Assembly (NCBI GenBank): GCA_028817795.1
Contig: JAPPOU010000151.1
Location: forward strand, 1 to 41,665
DNA length: 41,665 nt
Reading direction: 5' to 3'
Source of the DNA: Alphaproteobacteria bacterium
Lineage (GTDB): Bacteria; Pseudomonadota; Alphaproteobacteria; Micavibrionales; UBA2020
Position 1 is the stretch's first letter; each line of letters opens with the position of its first letter. Shown piece by piece: positions 16,453 through 24,307 of this stretch. The position numbers and the translations under genes were made by a program. Below the pieces are notes generated by a model. The model had not been told where the DNA came from, did no database searches, and was given only the letters and a program-made list of their open reading frames with translations.

Positions 16453-16721
16453 TGCCGACAAAACAAAAGATATATACAGCTTTGTTTTTTGCGGTGTCTG
16501 TGGCGGCCTTTGTTTTTGCCTATCTTTACTTTTCAAGTGCTGTTTATGCGCATTGGGCGGCGAGTTTTCCGCATGTCACGCCGGAACAAAAAGAGATATG
16601 GAGGCGTAATGGCGATTATCATTTTACTTTCACCGCCGTGCTGCTTGTCACAGGGCTTTTGACAGGCTGGATGGGTATAAAACGCTTAAGGAAGAAGGCA
16701 AAACATGGCAAAGCTGACTGA
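16452..16721 (+). CDS. Small two-helix membrane protein
   Basis: I do not recognise this 89-residue protein. It has two hydrophobic helices, about residues 8-34 (ALFFAVSVAAFVFAYLYF) and 56-74 (FTFTAVLLVTGLLTGWMGI), joined by a polar loop with PEQKEIWRRNGDYHF. The end is strongly basic (KRLRKKAKHGK), which puts the C-terminus in the cytoplasm by the positive-inside rule. It starts on the last base of the MOSC stop codon and overlaps the nagZ start, so it is clearly embedded in the operon. Confidence 0.75.
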   Translation: MPTKQKIYTALFFAVSVAAFVFAYLYFSSAVYAHWAASFPHVTPEQKEIWRRNGDYHFTFTAVLLVTGLLTGWMGIKRLRKKAKHGKAD

Positions 16722-17733
16722 TTACAAAGCCATCATCATCGACCCCACAGGGCCGGAACTGACGCGGGAAGAAGAAGAGCTGTTTTGTGCGGAAAAGCCT
16801 GCGGGTTTTATTCTGTTTCGCCGTAACTGCGTGTCACGCGAGCAAGTGCGGGAACTGGTGGTCAGTCTGCGTGATGTTGTGGGTAATCCAAACCTTCCCA
16901 TATTGATAGACCAAGAAGGCGGAACAGTTGCGCGCCTCAGGGAGCCTGCGTTTCGTGAATATCCTGCTGCCCAGCACTTTGCTGATATTGTGGCAGAGAA
17001 AGGGTTAGAGGCAGGTTGTGCGGCGGTCGAGCAAAACTTTTATGCCATGGCGCTTGATCTGGCGGATTTGGGGATCACGGTGAACTGCGCCCCCGTCGTT
17101 GACGTGCCTGCGCCGGATTGTCATGAATTCCTGTCGGCCAGCCGGACCTATGGCCGTACGGCGGATGAGGTTGCCGCCATGGGCGCGGCTGTGTGTCGCG
17201 GTCTTTTGGGGGCGGGGGTCACGCCTGTTATCAAGCATATCCCCGGTCATGGACGTGCCAGGGTAGACAGCCATATGGCTCTGCCTGTTGTGGATGTTTC
17301 TTGCGAAGACATGTCAGAAACTGACTTTAAACCATTCAAATATATATCTGTTTCTGATATGAAAACAGCCCTTTGGGCTATGGCGGCACATGTAGTATAC
17401 TCCGCCGTAGATCCTGATTCTGCTGCCTCTGTTTCCGCCCATGTGACTGAAAAGGTCATTCGCGGTGAGATGGGCTTTGAAGGCGTTTTGATCGCGGATG
17501 ACATTTCCATGAAAGCCCTTGGCGGTTCCGTGGAAAGCCGGGTTCAGGCGACCATGGCGGCAGGGATGGATTTGACGATGTTGTGCAATGCTTCCTTCGA
17601 AGATCGCGCGGCAGCACTGGCGGTATGCCCCAAAGTGGCGGAATCGGCAGCGCGGCGGATCATGGCGGCGGAAGTGGGGCGTAAGGCCTTTTTAAGGGAA
17701 CTGAAAAATGAGCGAAGCCGCGCAAGCGTCTGA
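16705..17733 (+). CDS. nagZ: Beta-N-acetylglucosaminidase NagZ
   Basis: NagZ is a cytosolic glycoside hydrolase family 3 enzyme that removes GlcNAc from anhydromuropeptides during peptidoglycan recycling. The 342-residue product shows LIDQEGGTVARL, the family segment VIKHIPGHGRARVDSH with the catalytic His of the mobile loop, and LIADDISMKAL with the nucleophile Asp. Length is normal for a single-domain NagZ. It overlaps both neighbours, the small membrane gene upstream and scpA downstream. The genes nagZ-scpA-scpB-tat form a conserved alphaproteobacterial order. Confidence 0.96.
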   Translation: MAKLTDYKAIIIDPTGPELTREEEELFCAEKPAGFILFRRNCVSREQVRELVVSLRDVVGNPNLPILIDQEGGTVARLREPAFREYPAAQHFADIVAEKGLEAGCAAVEQNFYAMALDLADLGITVNCAPVVDVPAPDCHEFLSASRTYGRTADEVAAMGAAVCRGLLGAGVTPVIKHIPGHGRARVDSHMALPVVDVSCEDMSETDFKPFKYISVSDMKTALWAMAAHVVYSAVDPDSAASVSAHVTEKVIRGEMGFEGVLIADDISMKALGGSVESRVQATMAAGMDLTMLCNASFEDRAAALAVCPKVAESAARRIMAAEVGRKAFLRELKNERSRASV

Positions 17734-18709
17734 ATTTGAAGAAGATATGCTACAGCAAGAGCGTAGCGAAAGCGAACAGCTCTTGCTGTATCTTGAAGGC
17801 TTTGACGGGCCGATTGATATGCTTTTGAACCTTGCGCGGGATCAAAAGGTCGATCTGGCGAAAATCTCGATCCTTGCGCTGGCAAACCAGTATCTGGATT
17901 TTATCGAGAAAGCGCGCGCCGTTCGGCTGGAGCTGGCAGCAGATTATCTGGTGATGGCGGCATGGCTCGCCTATCTCAAATCCCGCCTTTTGGTCCCGCA
18001 GGAGGAAAAAAAGGAAGAGGAACCATCGGCACAGGAGCTGGCAGATGCCTTGCAATTCCAGTTGCGCCGTCTGGAGGCGATGCGCAAGGTTGCGAATGAC
18101 CTGTTTAATCTGCCACGTCTTGGCTTTAACGTCTTTGGCCGGGGGCAGCCTGATGGCTTGCGCACCACATATAAGCCTGTTTACGAAATGACATATTACG
18201 ACCTGCTGAGCGCCTATGGCGATATCCAGCAGCGTCAGGATAAATCGGTATACCAGTTGAAGGCTGTGCGCCTGTTCACGATGGAGGAATCCATTGAACG
18301 GCTGACGAATATGCTGGGCAAGATCCCGCGTCAGTGGGTATCGCTGTTCATGTTCCTGCCGACAGGGCTTGATGAGAAAATCGTCAAGCGTTCGGCTGTG
18401 GCCTCAACCTTTGGCGCTTCGCTGGAGCTGGTGAAACGTGGCGCTCTTAAGATCCAGCAGGAAAAGAACTATGCCCCTATCTACATTCGCAAGCCGGAAG
18501 AGGGTGAGGATGAAAAGGGGGTTGTATCTACATCAGAAGAAACAACTTTTACCGAAGGTGGTGTGGATGTGAACGCACTGGCTGAGGTTGAAATGGAGCA
18601 AATCGCTGCCGAAGATGCGGCCACTGCCGTGCGAAATGGTGAAGAGGCCATTGAAGACGGCGCTGTTCCTGAAGAGCAAGATAGAACCACGATAGAAAAA
18701 GAAGGTTAA
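17708..18709 (+). CDS. scpA: Segregation and condensation protein ScpA
   Basis: ScpA is the kleisin that joins the two SMC heads and binds ScpB in the bacterial condensin. The 333-residue protein has the N-terminal segment LYLEGFDGPIDMLLNLARDQKVDLAKISI, followed by ALANQYLDFIE and MAAWLAYLKSRLLVP, and the C-terminal winged-helix (about 190-255, RLFTMEESIERLTNML, WVSLFMFLP). After about residue 265 there is an acidic tail of some 70 residues, longer than in common ScpA proteins. The first 26 bases lie inside the end of nagZ. Confidence 0.94.
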   Translation: MSEAAQASEFEEDMLQQERSESEQLLLYLEGFDGPIDMLLNLARDQKVDLAKISILALANQYLDFIEKARAVRLELAADYLVMAAWLAYLKSRLLVPQEEKKEEEPSAQELADALQFQLRRLEAMRKVANDLFNLPRLGFNVFGRGQPDGLRTTYKPVYEMTYYDLLSAYGDIQQRQDKSVYQLKAVRLFTMEESIERLTNMLGKIPRQWVSLFMFLPTGLDEKIVKRSAVASTFGASLELVKRGALKIQQEKNYAPIYIRKPEEGEDEKGVVSTSEETTFTEGGVDVNALAEVEMEQIAAEDAATAVRNGEEAIEDGAVPEEQDRTTIEKEG

Positions 18710-18714
18710 GGACC

Positions 18715-19719
18715 ATGGCAAGAAGCAAAAAAGCAGTTGTGGAAGCAGAAGACGTAGAGGTTGAAATCGCGGTTGATGACGCTGTCGCTGTAGAAGATCC
18801 TGAAGAAAACGGTTCTGAAATCAATGAATTATCAGAAGAGTCTAATGCATTGGATGAGGCCGCTTTGGCTGAGCAAATCATTGATGAAGTGATTGAGGAA
18901 GCCGAAGAGGCAGAAGATGACAACGCGATCACCGTTACAGATGAAGACGGCGAAGAGCTTGTGATTACGCAGGATGACGTGCGTCTGGTCGAGGCCATGC
19001 TGTTTGCAACCTCGGTACCGCTGACCATCCAGCAAATGGCGGAACGTTTTCCTGAAAATCGTGTCGCCCTGATCCCCGATATTCTTGAGATTATTGAGGA
19101 GCAATACACGGCCCGTGGCGTGAACCTTGTTCAGCGCGACAAGCGTTATGCGTTGCGCACCGCGACAGATTTGGCGGATTCCCTGCGTTTAGAGCGGGAA
19201 CAGCCCAAGAAATTCACCAAGGCCGCCATGGAAACCATGGCCGTTGTGGCCTATCACCAGCCTGTCACCCGCGCCGAGATCGAGAATATCCGTGGTGTGG
19301 CAACATCTCCCGGCTCTTTGGATGCTTTGTTGGAAGCTGGTTGGATCAAGACAGGTAAGCGCCGCGAAGTGCCGGGCCGTCCTGTCACATGGCTGACGAC
19401 ACAAGCCTTTCTGGACCATTTCGGCCTTGAAAGCTTAACGGACCTGCCGGGAATGCAGGAACTGAAAGAATCCGGTCTTTTGGACAAGCGCCCCGCGATT
19501 GAGGCGATGCCCGCCACCGGCGACCTGTTCGAGGGTGACGAGAACGAAGAAGACCCGCAGGAAGTCACGGACGAAGACCTGTTGGGCAATGCTGCCTTGG
19601 CCGAAGGCGAGGGGCTGGAAGACGACGAGGGCGACTTTGAAGAAGACGCTGTCGCTGAAGGTGATGAAGATGACGGCGACGATGCGGATGATCTGGTGGA
19701 AGAGGATGATGACAGATGA
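18715..19719 (+). CDS. scpB: Segregation and condensation protein ScpB
   Basis: ScpB is the winged-helix partner that dimerises on the ScpA kleisin. The conserved core spans about residues 88-255: VRLVEAMLFATSVPLTIQQ, TKAAMETMAVVAYHQPVTRAEIENIRGV and LEAGWIKTGKRREVPGRP, TTQAFLDHFGL. This core is flanked by a very acidic N-terminal region of about 85 residues and an acidic C-terminal tail of about 60. The 334-residue length is therefore well above the usual 180-240. ATG 18715 lies five bases after scpA with GGTTAAGGACC upstream. The stop overlaps the tatA ATG. Confidence 0.94.
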   Translation: MARSKKAVVEAEDVEVEIAVDDAVAVEDPEENGSEINELSEESNALDEAALAEQIIDEVIEEAEEAEDDNAITVTDEDGEELVITQDDVRLVEAMLFATSVPLTIQQMAERFPENRVALIPDILEIIEEQYTARGVNLVQRDKRYALRTATDLADSLRLEREQPKKFTKAAMETMAVVAYHQPVTRAEIENIRGVATSPGSLDALLEAGWIKTGKRREVPGRPVTWLTTQAFLDHFGLESLTDLPGMQELKESGLLDKRPAIEAMPATGDLFEGDENEEDPQEVTDEDLLGNAALAEGEGLEDDEGDFEEDAVAEGDEDDGDDADDLVEEDDDR

Positions 19720-19886
19720 ATTTTGGTTTCGGGGAAATCCTGCTGCTCTTGGCCGTTGTGCTGATTTTATTCGGCGCGGGCCGTATTTCGGGGATCATGG
19801 GCGAGTTTGGTAAGGGGTTGAGCGCCTTCAAAAAGGGATTGAAGGATGACGGGGAAAGCTCTGATTCTTCAGAAAAAAAAGATTAG
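19716..19886 (+). CDS. tatA: Twin-arginine translocase subunit TatA
   Basis: This 56-residue TatA starts MNFGFGEILLLL and contains one membrane helix (about 4-21), the FG hinge (LILFGAGRI), an amphipathic helix GEFGKGLSAFKKGLKDD and a short Ser/Glu/Lys tail. TatA oligomers form the size-adapting passage for folded proteins recruited by TatBC. Its ATG overlaps the scpB stop (ATGA), so it is translationally coupled. The tail is short compared with most TatA proteins. It lies directly upstream of tatB, separated by a palindromic element. Confidence 0.95.
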   Translation: MNFGFGEILLLLAVVLILFGAGRISGIMGEFGKGLSAFKKGLKDDGESSDSSEKKD

Positions 19887-19894
19887 GTATCATG

Positions 19895-19982
19895 CCGCCG
19901 CAGGGTGGCATCCGGTCCGCGGCATCGCCGCGAGATTATAAATTTGCGCGCGCTGCGCGCACCAGACCCCGCCCTGCGGCGG
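19895..19982. repeat. GC-rich palindromic element between tatA and tatB
   Basis: Outer arms CCGCCGCAGGG (19895-19905) and CCCTGCGGCGG (19972-19982) are exact reverse complements. Inside are CGCGGC-ATC-GCCGCG and GCGCGC-GCT-GCGCGC hairpins. The right arm and the adjoining CCAGACCCCGCCC match the element at 22640-22740. It is inserted in the middle of the tat operon. Confidence 0.85.
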
Positions 19983-20012
19983 GGTGGGTCGTATAGCAGG
20001 GGTGGCTTTCCC

Positions 20013-20330
20013 ATGTTTGATATCAGCTGGACAGAAATGGCACTTGTCGCGGGAGTGGCGATCATCGTGATTGGTCCACAGGATATGCCTGCCGTTCTCT
20101 ACAAAGCCGGAAAGTTCATGCGTAAGATCAGAGTATTTTTGCGGGATATGCAGTCATCCCTCGATAATATCGTGCGCGAGGCCGAAGTGGACGAGCTGTC
20201 CCGCAGCATCAACCAAGATATCGGTGGCCCGAACGTCGATTTCGAGGCGGAAAAGCAATTGGCGCTGGAGGAGCGCAGGGCGCGTGAAAAAGATAATGTT
20301 TCACAGGAAATAAATGTCTCAAATGATTGA
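20013..20330 (+). CDS. tatB: Twin-arginine translocase subunit TatB
   Basis: TatB pairs with TatC to recognise twin-arginine signal peptides. The 105-residue product starts MFDISWTEM, as is usual for TatB, with a membrane helix through VAGVAIIVIGPQDMP (Glu8 and the Gly-Pro hinge present), then the amphipathic helix YKAGKFMRKIRVFLRDMQ and a charged tail. The frame is open to 19905, but that part is the translated palindrome, so ATG 20013 is chosen. AGGGGTGG about 10 bases upstream is a possible ribosome site. Confidence 0.95.
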   Translation: MFDISWTEMALVAGVAIIVIGPQDMPAVLYKAGKFMRKIRVFLRDMQSSLDNIVREAEVDELSRSINQDIGGPNVDFEAEKQLALEERRAREKDNVSQEINVSND

Positions 20331-20367
20331 TATTAATAAAAAAATTATTATTTATGATGCGGTGTCC

Positions 20368-20468
20368 CCCTCTCCCTCCGGGAGAGGGCCGGGGAGAGGG
20401 AATAGTGCGGCATATGATCTAAGTGCAGTTCCATCCCCTCTCCCTAACCCTCTCCCAAAGGGAGAGGG
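20368..20468. repeat. Two CCCTCTCCC triloop hairpins between tatB and tatC
   Basis: Hairpin one is CCCTCTCCC-TCC-GGGAGAGGG (20368-20388); hairpin two is CCCTCTCCC-AAA-GGGAGAGGG (20448-20468). The stems are identical, only the 3-base loops differ. The second is preceded by another CCCTCTCCCTAAC segment and is followed by short start codons that lead into tatC. Confidence 0.9.
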
Positions 20469-20469
20469 A

Positions 20470-20493
20470 ATGGTAATGAGATTATTGCGATGA
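20470..20493 (+). other. Possible mini-ORF coupling repeat-borne RBS to tatC
   Basis: ATG at 20470 and ATG at 20476 share one frame that ends in TGA at 20491-20493, overlapping the tatC ATG (20490). The product would be MVMRLLR or MRLLR. GGGAGAGGG from the palindrome lies at a suitable distance from the second ATG, while tatC itself has no close ribosome site. Translational coupling is an inference. Confidence 0.35.
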
Positions 20494-21248
20494 CAGATAC
20501 CCCCACCATGTCCATGATTACCCATCTCACCGAACTCCGGCGGCGGCTGATCTATTGCATGATCGCGCTGGGGCTGGCGAGTGCGTTGGCTTATAGCTTT
20601 GCGACAGATATCTATGCCTTCCTGATCCGCCCGTTGGAGGGGGCGCTGCACGGCGAAGACAGGAGGATGATTTATACAGGTTTAGCAGAGGCTTTTGTCA
20701 CTTACTTAAAGTTGTCCATCTTTGCGGGGGCTTTCATAACCATGCCCTTTATCCTCTACCAGATATGGCGGTTTGTGGCGCCGGGGCTGTACAAAAACGA
20801 AAAGCGGGCCTTTTTACCGTTTCTGGTGGCAACGCCCGCCTTGTTCTTTGCGGGTGGAGCTTTTGTCTATTACGCTGTAGTGCCCATGGCCTGGCGTTTT
20901 TTTGCCGGGTTTGAAACAGGTGGTGCGGAGACAGGGTTGCCCATCCAATTGGAAGCACGGGTGGGGGAATATCTCTCCTTTATCATGTCTTTAATATTTT
21001 CCTTCGGGATTTGCTTCCAGCTTCCTGTTTTATTAACGCTTTTGGGCCGCGCCGGTATTGTCAGCGCCGCTGCTGTCGCGCAAAAACGCCGCTTTGCCAT
21101 TGTGGGCGTATTGGTCGCCGCCGCCATTTTTACCCCGCCCGATATTGTCAGCCAGATATGCCTCGCCATCCCCTTGATGGGATTGTACGAGATTTCGATC
21201 TGGCTGATGCGGTTGCAGGAGAAGAAATCTCGGCCATCTGCTCTCTAG
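20490..21248 (+). CDS. tatC: Twin-arginine translocase subunit TatC
   Basis: TatC is the polytopic receptor of the Tat pathway. The 252-residue product has the N-terminal signature HLTELRRRLIY, the periplasmic Pro-containing AEAFVTYLKLS, FILYQIWRFVAPGLYKNEKR with the conserved Pro-Gly-Leu and Glu, and the later FSFGICFQLPVLL, with about six membrane helices ending near LIPLMGLYEISIW-type sequence. Both the cytosolic N-terminus and the KNEKR loop, which bind the twin-arginine motif, are intact. Spacing to tatB is enlarged by palindromes. serS follows 69 bases downstream. Confidence 0.96.
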   Translation: MTDTPTMSMITHLTELRRRLIYCMIALGLASALAYSFATDIYAFLIRPLEGALHGEDRRMIYTGLAEAFVTYLKLSIFAGAFITMPFILYQIWRFVAPGLYKNEKRAFLPFLVATPALFFAGGAFVYYAVVPMAWRFFAGFETGGAETGLPIQLEARVGEYLSFIMSLIFSFGICFQLPVLLTLLGRAGIVSAAAVAQKRRFAIVGVLVAAAIFTPPDIVSQICLAIPLMGLYEISIWLMRLQEKKSRPSAL

Positions 21249-21317
21249 ACCTTGCCGTAAAATCCCCGTATATTGGGGGATACCAAGGGCTAAGGGGGCG
21301 TGAGCAGGTAATACGGC

Positions 21318-22616
21318 ATGTTTGATCTCAAAGACATTCGGGAAAGGCCCGACCATTATGACTCCGGCTGGCAGCGCCGGGGATTGGAACCGCAGGCGCA
21401 GAACATTATCGCAATGGATGAAAAACGCCGCGCTATTATGACCGAGGTGCAGGAACTGCAATCAAAACGCAACGAGCGTTCAAAAGAAATCGGCGCGATT
21501 AAAGCCAAGGGCGGGGATGCGGCCGAAATTATGGCCGAGGTTGCGGGGTATAAAACCCGCATTGGCGAACTGGAAGAAACAGACCGCACGGCGCAAAAGG
21601 AATTGAGCGATTTTCTGGCGACCCTGCCCAATATTCCTGACAACGTTGTGCCAAACGGCAAAGATGAAACCGAGAATGTAGAGGTCCGCCGCGCTGGTGA
21701 ACCCTGCCGCATGAACGCGCCCAAGGATCACGTGGATATTGGTGCGGCCTTGGGCGGGATGGATTTTGAAACCGCCGCCAAAATGTCGGGATCGCGCTTT
21801 GTTTTGCTGAAAAACGGTATTGCAAGGATGGAACGGGCGCTGGCGCAATTAATGCTCGATACGCATACGCTGGAGCATGGGTATACCGAAATGTCGCCGC
21901 CGTTGTTGGTGCGTGATGTTGCGTTGTATGGTGTAGGCCAATTGCCGAAGTTTGAAGAGGATATGTTCAGGACGACAACAGGGCATTATCTCATCCCAAC
22001 TTCTGAAGTCTCCCTTACTACCTCCGTCATGGATAGTATCCTTGATGCTGCCGATCTGCCACTCCGCATGACTGCCCTTACCCCCTGTTTCCGCTCCGAA
22101 GCGGGCGCGGCGGGGAAGGATACGCGGGGGATGATCCGTCAGCACCAGTTTTACAAGGTGGAAATGGTCAGCATTACATCCGAAGACAAATCAGACGATG
22201 AACTGGAACGCATGACGGGCTGCGCCGAAAACATCCTGAAAAAGCTGGGCCTGCCGTTCCGCACCATGGCACTCTGCACTGGCGATATGGGCTTTGCCGC
22301 ACGGCGGACGTTTGATATCGAGGTCTGGCTGCCCTCGCAAAATACCTACCGCGAGATTTCCAGCTGCTCGAACTGTGGGGATTTCCAGGCGCGGCGCATG
22401 ATGGCGCGGTATAAAAACGCGGGCGAAAAACAGACAAAATACGTCCACACACTGAACGGCTCCGGCCTTGCCGTGGGGCGTACGCTGGTGGCCGTGTTGG
22501 AAAATTACCAACAGGCCGATGGCAGTGTGATTATTCCTGAAGCTCTGCGTCCCTATATGGGCGGCCTTGAAAAACTGGAGCCGGTGGAGAGGGAAGCGAA
22601 GGTGGCGCATGGGTGA
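21318..22616 (+). CDS. serS: Seryl-tRNA synthetase
   Basis: This class II synthetase charges tRNA-Ser (and tRNA-Sec where present). The 432-residue product has the N-terminal two-helix coiled-coil arm (about 30-105) that grips the long variable arm, [20 protein letters not shown], motif 2 [18 protein letters not shown] with RQHQFYKVE, and motif 3 [16 protein letters not shown]. Length and motifs are standard. The tatC-serS gap holds a small ATCCCC/GGGGAT hairpin (21262-21281). A palindrome separates it from surE. Confidence 0.97.
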   Translation: MFDLKDIRERPDHYDSGWQRRGLEPQAQNIIAMDEKRRAIMTEVQELQSKRNERSKEIGAIKAKGGDAAEIMAEVAGYKTRIGELEETDRTAQKELSDFLATLPNIPDNVVPNGKDETENVEVRRAGEPCRMNAPKDHVDIGAALGGMDFETAAKMSGSRFVLLKNGIARMERALAQLMLDTHTLEHGYTEMSPPLLVRDVALYGVGQLPKFEEDMFRTTTGHYLIPTSEVSLTTSVMDSILDAADLPLRMTALTPCFRSEAGAAGKDTRGMIRQHQFYKVEMVSITSEDKSDDELERMTGCAENILKKLGLPFRTMALCTGDMGFAARRTFDIEVWLPSQNTYREISSCSNCGDFQARRMMARYKNAGEKQTKYVHTLNGSGLAVGRTLVAVLENYQQADGSVIIPEALRPYMGGLEKLEPVEREAKVAHG

Positions 22617-22639
22617 AGGAATAGTAATGCAAGAGATGT

Positions 22640-22740
22640 CCACCCCGCCGCAGGGCGGGGTCCGGCGCATCGCGTCTGCGATGCATATGAGTCATGTGAC
22701 GCGCGGACGCGCTTCCAGACCCCGCCCTGCGGCGGGGTGG
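22640..22740. repeat. Palindromic element with perfect 22-bp arms between serS and surE
   Basis: The 22-base arm at 22640-22661 (CCACCCCGCCGCAGGG then CGGGGT) is repeated as its exact reverse complement at 22719-22740. In between lies GCATCGC-GTCT-GCGATGC (22667-22684), the same hairpin as at 8008-8025 with paired base changes. The right arm matches the tatA/tatB element at 19895-19982. The surE ribosome site AAGGGAG comes directly after. Confidence 0.92.
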
Positions 22741-22759
22741 TATAAAGGGAGTATGGCCT

Positions 22760-23551
22760 ATGCTTAAATTCCCCACCGACATATCAAAAGCCCGCATCCT
22801 GATCGCGAATGACGACAGCATCCATTCCGAGGGGATCAAGGTATTGGAAGACATCGCGCGCCAGATCACGCCACATGTGTACGTGGTCGCGCCCGAAACG
22901 CAGCAGTCCGCCGTGGGGCATTCGCTGACCATCCATATGCCGCTGCGCATGAAGAAATATGATGATACGCATTACTCCGTTTACGGCACGCCGACAGATT
23001 CCGTGTTGATCGGCGTGCGTAAGGTGATGAAGGAAGCCCGCCCGGACCTGATTTTGTCGGGCATCAACCACGGCCAGAACACGGCGGATGACGTGACCTA
23101 TTCCGGCACCATCGCCGCTGCGATTGAGGGCACATTGATGGGCATTCCATCCCTTGCGATCAGTCAGGATGTGGATGAAGACGGTAGCAGCCCTGTAGAT
23201 TGGGCCATTGCGCGTGACCAGGTGCCGCGTGTTTTGCAACACATGCAGGGCGTATCGTGGGACAAAAACGTGGTGATTAGCGTGAATATGCCGCAGGCCG
23301 TTTCCGGCGTAACACCCGAAATTCGCGTTCTGCCGCAAGGCCATTTCACCATGGAAAAACAGGAAATGATCGAGGCGACAGACCCGCGTGGCCGGCCTTA
23401 TTTCTGGGTCGGAGCGCCGCCGGAGCGCGATGTGGACGATCAGGCCTTTGATGTGGGGTCGTTGCGGGCAGGGCATGTGACGATTACGCCGTTATCGCTG
23501 AACCTGACCCATCACAAAACACTCGAATCTTTGCAAAAGGTTTTTAAATGA
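22760..23551 (+). CDS. surE: 5'/3'-nucleotidase SurE
   Basis: SurE is a metal-dependent nucleoside-monophosphate phosphatase linked to stationary-phase survival. The 263-residue product has the metal-binding ILIANDDSIHSEGI (the family usually reads NDDG; here Ser replaces Gly), VVAPETQQSAVGHSLT, LILSGINHGQNTADDVTYSGTIAAAIEG with the conserved Asn, and GHVTITPLSLNLT near the end. ATG 22760 has AAGGGAG seven bases upstream. Its stop overlaps the pcm ATG. The pair surE-pcm is conserved in many proteobacteria. Confidence 0.95.
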   Translation: MLKFPTDISKARILIANDDSIHSEGIKVLEDIARQITPHVYVVAPETQQSAVGHSLTIHMPLRMKKYDDTHYSVYGTPTDSVLIGVRKVMKEARPDLILSGINHGQNTADDVTYSGTIAAAIEGTLMGIPSLAISQDVDEDGSSPVDWAIARDQVPRVLQHMQGVSWDKNVVISVNMPQAVSGVTPEIRVLPQGHFTMEKQEMIEATDPRGRPYFWVGAPPERDVDDQAFDVGSLRAGHVTITPLSLNLTHHKTLESLQKVFK

Positions 23552-24261
23552 TATTCATGGCGCGGAAAATACGGCTGATTATGAAGCTGCGCAAGTCCGG
23601 CATTACCGATACGGATGTGCTGAGCGCGATTGAACGTATTCCGCGTGAAGCCTTTATTCCGCCGACGTTTCAGGACCAAGCCTATGAAGACATGGCGCTG
23701 CCCATTGGGCGCGGCCAGACAATCAGCCAGCCGCTTGTTGTTGCCATGATGACGCAGGAGCTGGAACTGAACGATCGCCACAAGGTTTTAGAGATTGGCA
23801 CAGGTTCTGGCTATCAGGCTGCGATTTTATCAAAGCTCTGCCGCCGCGTTTATAGCATTGAACGCCACCGCCCGTTGCTTGAAATTGCGGAGCAGCGGTT
23901 TGAAGAATTGCGCCTGCGCAATATTACCACGATTGCGGGCGATGGGATGAAGGGCTGGATTGAACAGGCCCCGTTTGACCGCATTATCGTGACGGCAGCG
24001 GCAGGTGGTGATGCGCCAACGGCGCTTTTGGATCAAATGTCTGTCGGCGGGATCATGATTATCCCCATGGGGCGCGACAAGGCGAGCCAGTTTATTTACC
24101 GTGTGACGCGCACGGAAGAAGGATATGATTACGAAAAGCTGATGCCTGTGCGTTTCGTGCCGTTGCTGCCGGATATCGCGCGCGATACGCAGCCTGACTC
24201 TGTTGTGGATGACTCTGCCGATACGGGCGTGAATATGCCGCCCGTACACCAGACGGCATGA
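23548..24261 (+). CDS. pcm: Protein-L-isoaspartate O-methyltransferase
   Basis: PIMT methylates L-isoaspartyl residues in damaged proteins using S-adenosylmethionine. The 237-residue product shows IPREAFIPP, the active loop GRGQTISQPLVVAMM, SAM motif I KVLEIGTGSGYQAAIL, VYSIERH, and FDRIIVTAAAG. ATG 23548 overlaps the surE stop (ATGA); an internal start at 23557 (MARKIR) is also possible. The C-terminal 25 or so residues after LLPDIARD extend beyond the typical enzyme. Confidence 0.94.
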   Translation: MIFMARKIRLIMKLRKSGITDTDVLSAIERIPREAFIPPTFQDQAYEDMALPIGRGQTISQPLVVAMMTQELELNDRHKVLEIGTGSGYQAAILSKLCRRVYSIERHRPLLEIAEQRFEELRLRNITTIAGDGMKGWIEQAPFDRIIVTAAAGGDAPTALLDQMSVGGIMIIPMGRDKASQFIYRVTRTEEGYDYEKLMPVRFVPLLPDIARDTQPDSVVDDSADTGVNMPPVHQTA

Positions 24262-24265
24262 TTTT

Positions 24266-24298
24266 CCCTCTCCCTTCGGGAGAGGGTTAGGGAGAGGG
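24266..24298. repeat. CCCTCTCCC triloop hairpin between pcm and nlpD-like gene
   Basis: CCCTCTCCC-TTC-GGGAGAGGG spans 24266-24286 and is followed by a further TTAGGGAGAGGG (24287-24298). The end runs into GGAAGGAGC just before the ATG at 24308, which gives a good ribosome site. It lies only five bases after the pcm stop. Confidence 0.9.
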
Positions 24299-24307
24299 AA
24301 GGAGCGT

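Noticed and set aside
22753..22767. Mini-ORF (MAYA) overlapping surE start
   Set aside because: The ribosome site AAGGGAG is too close to its ATG and well placed for the surE ATG, so coupling is not needed.
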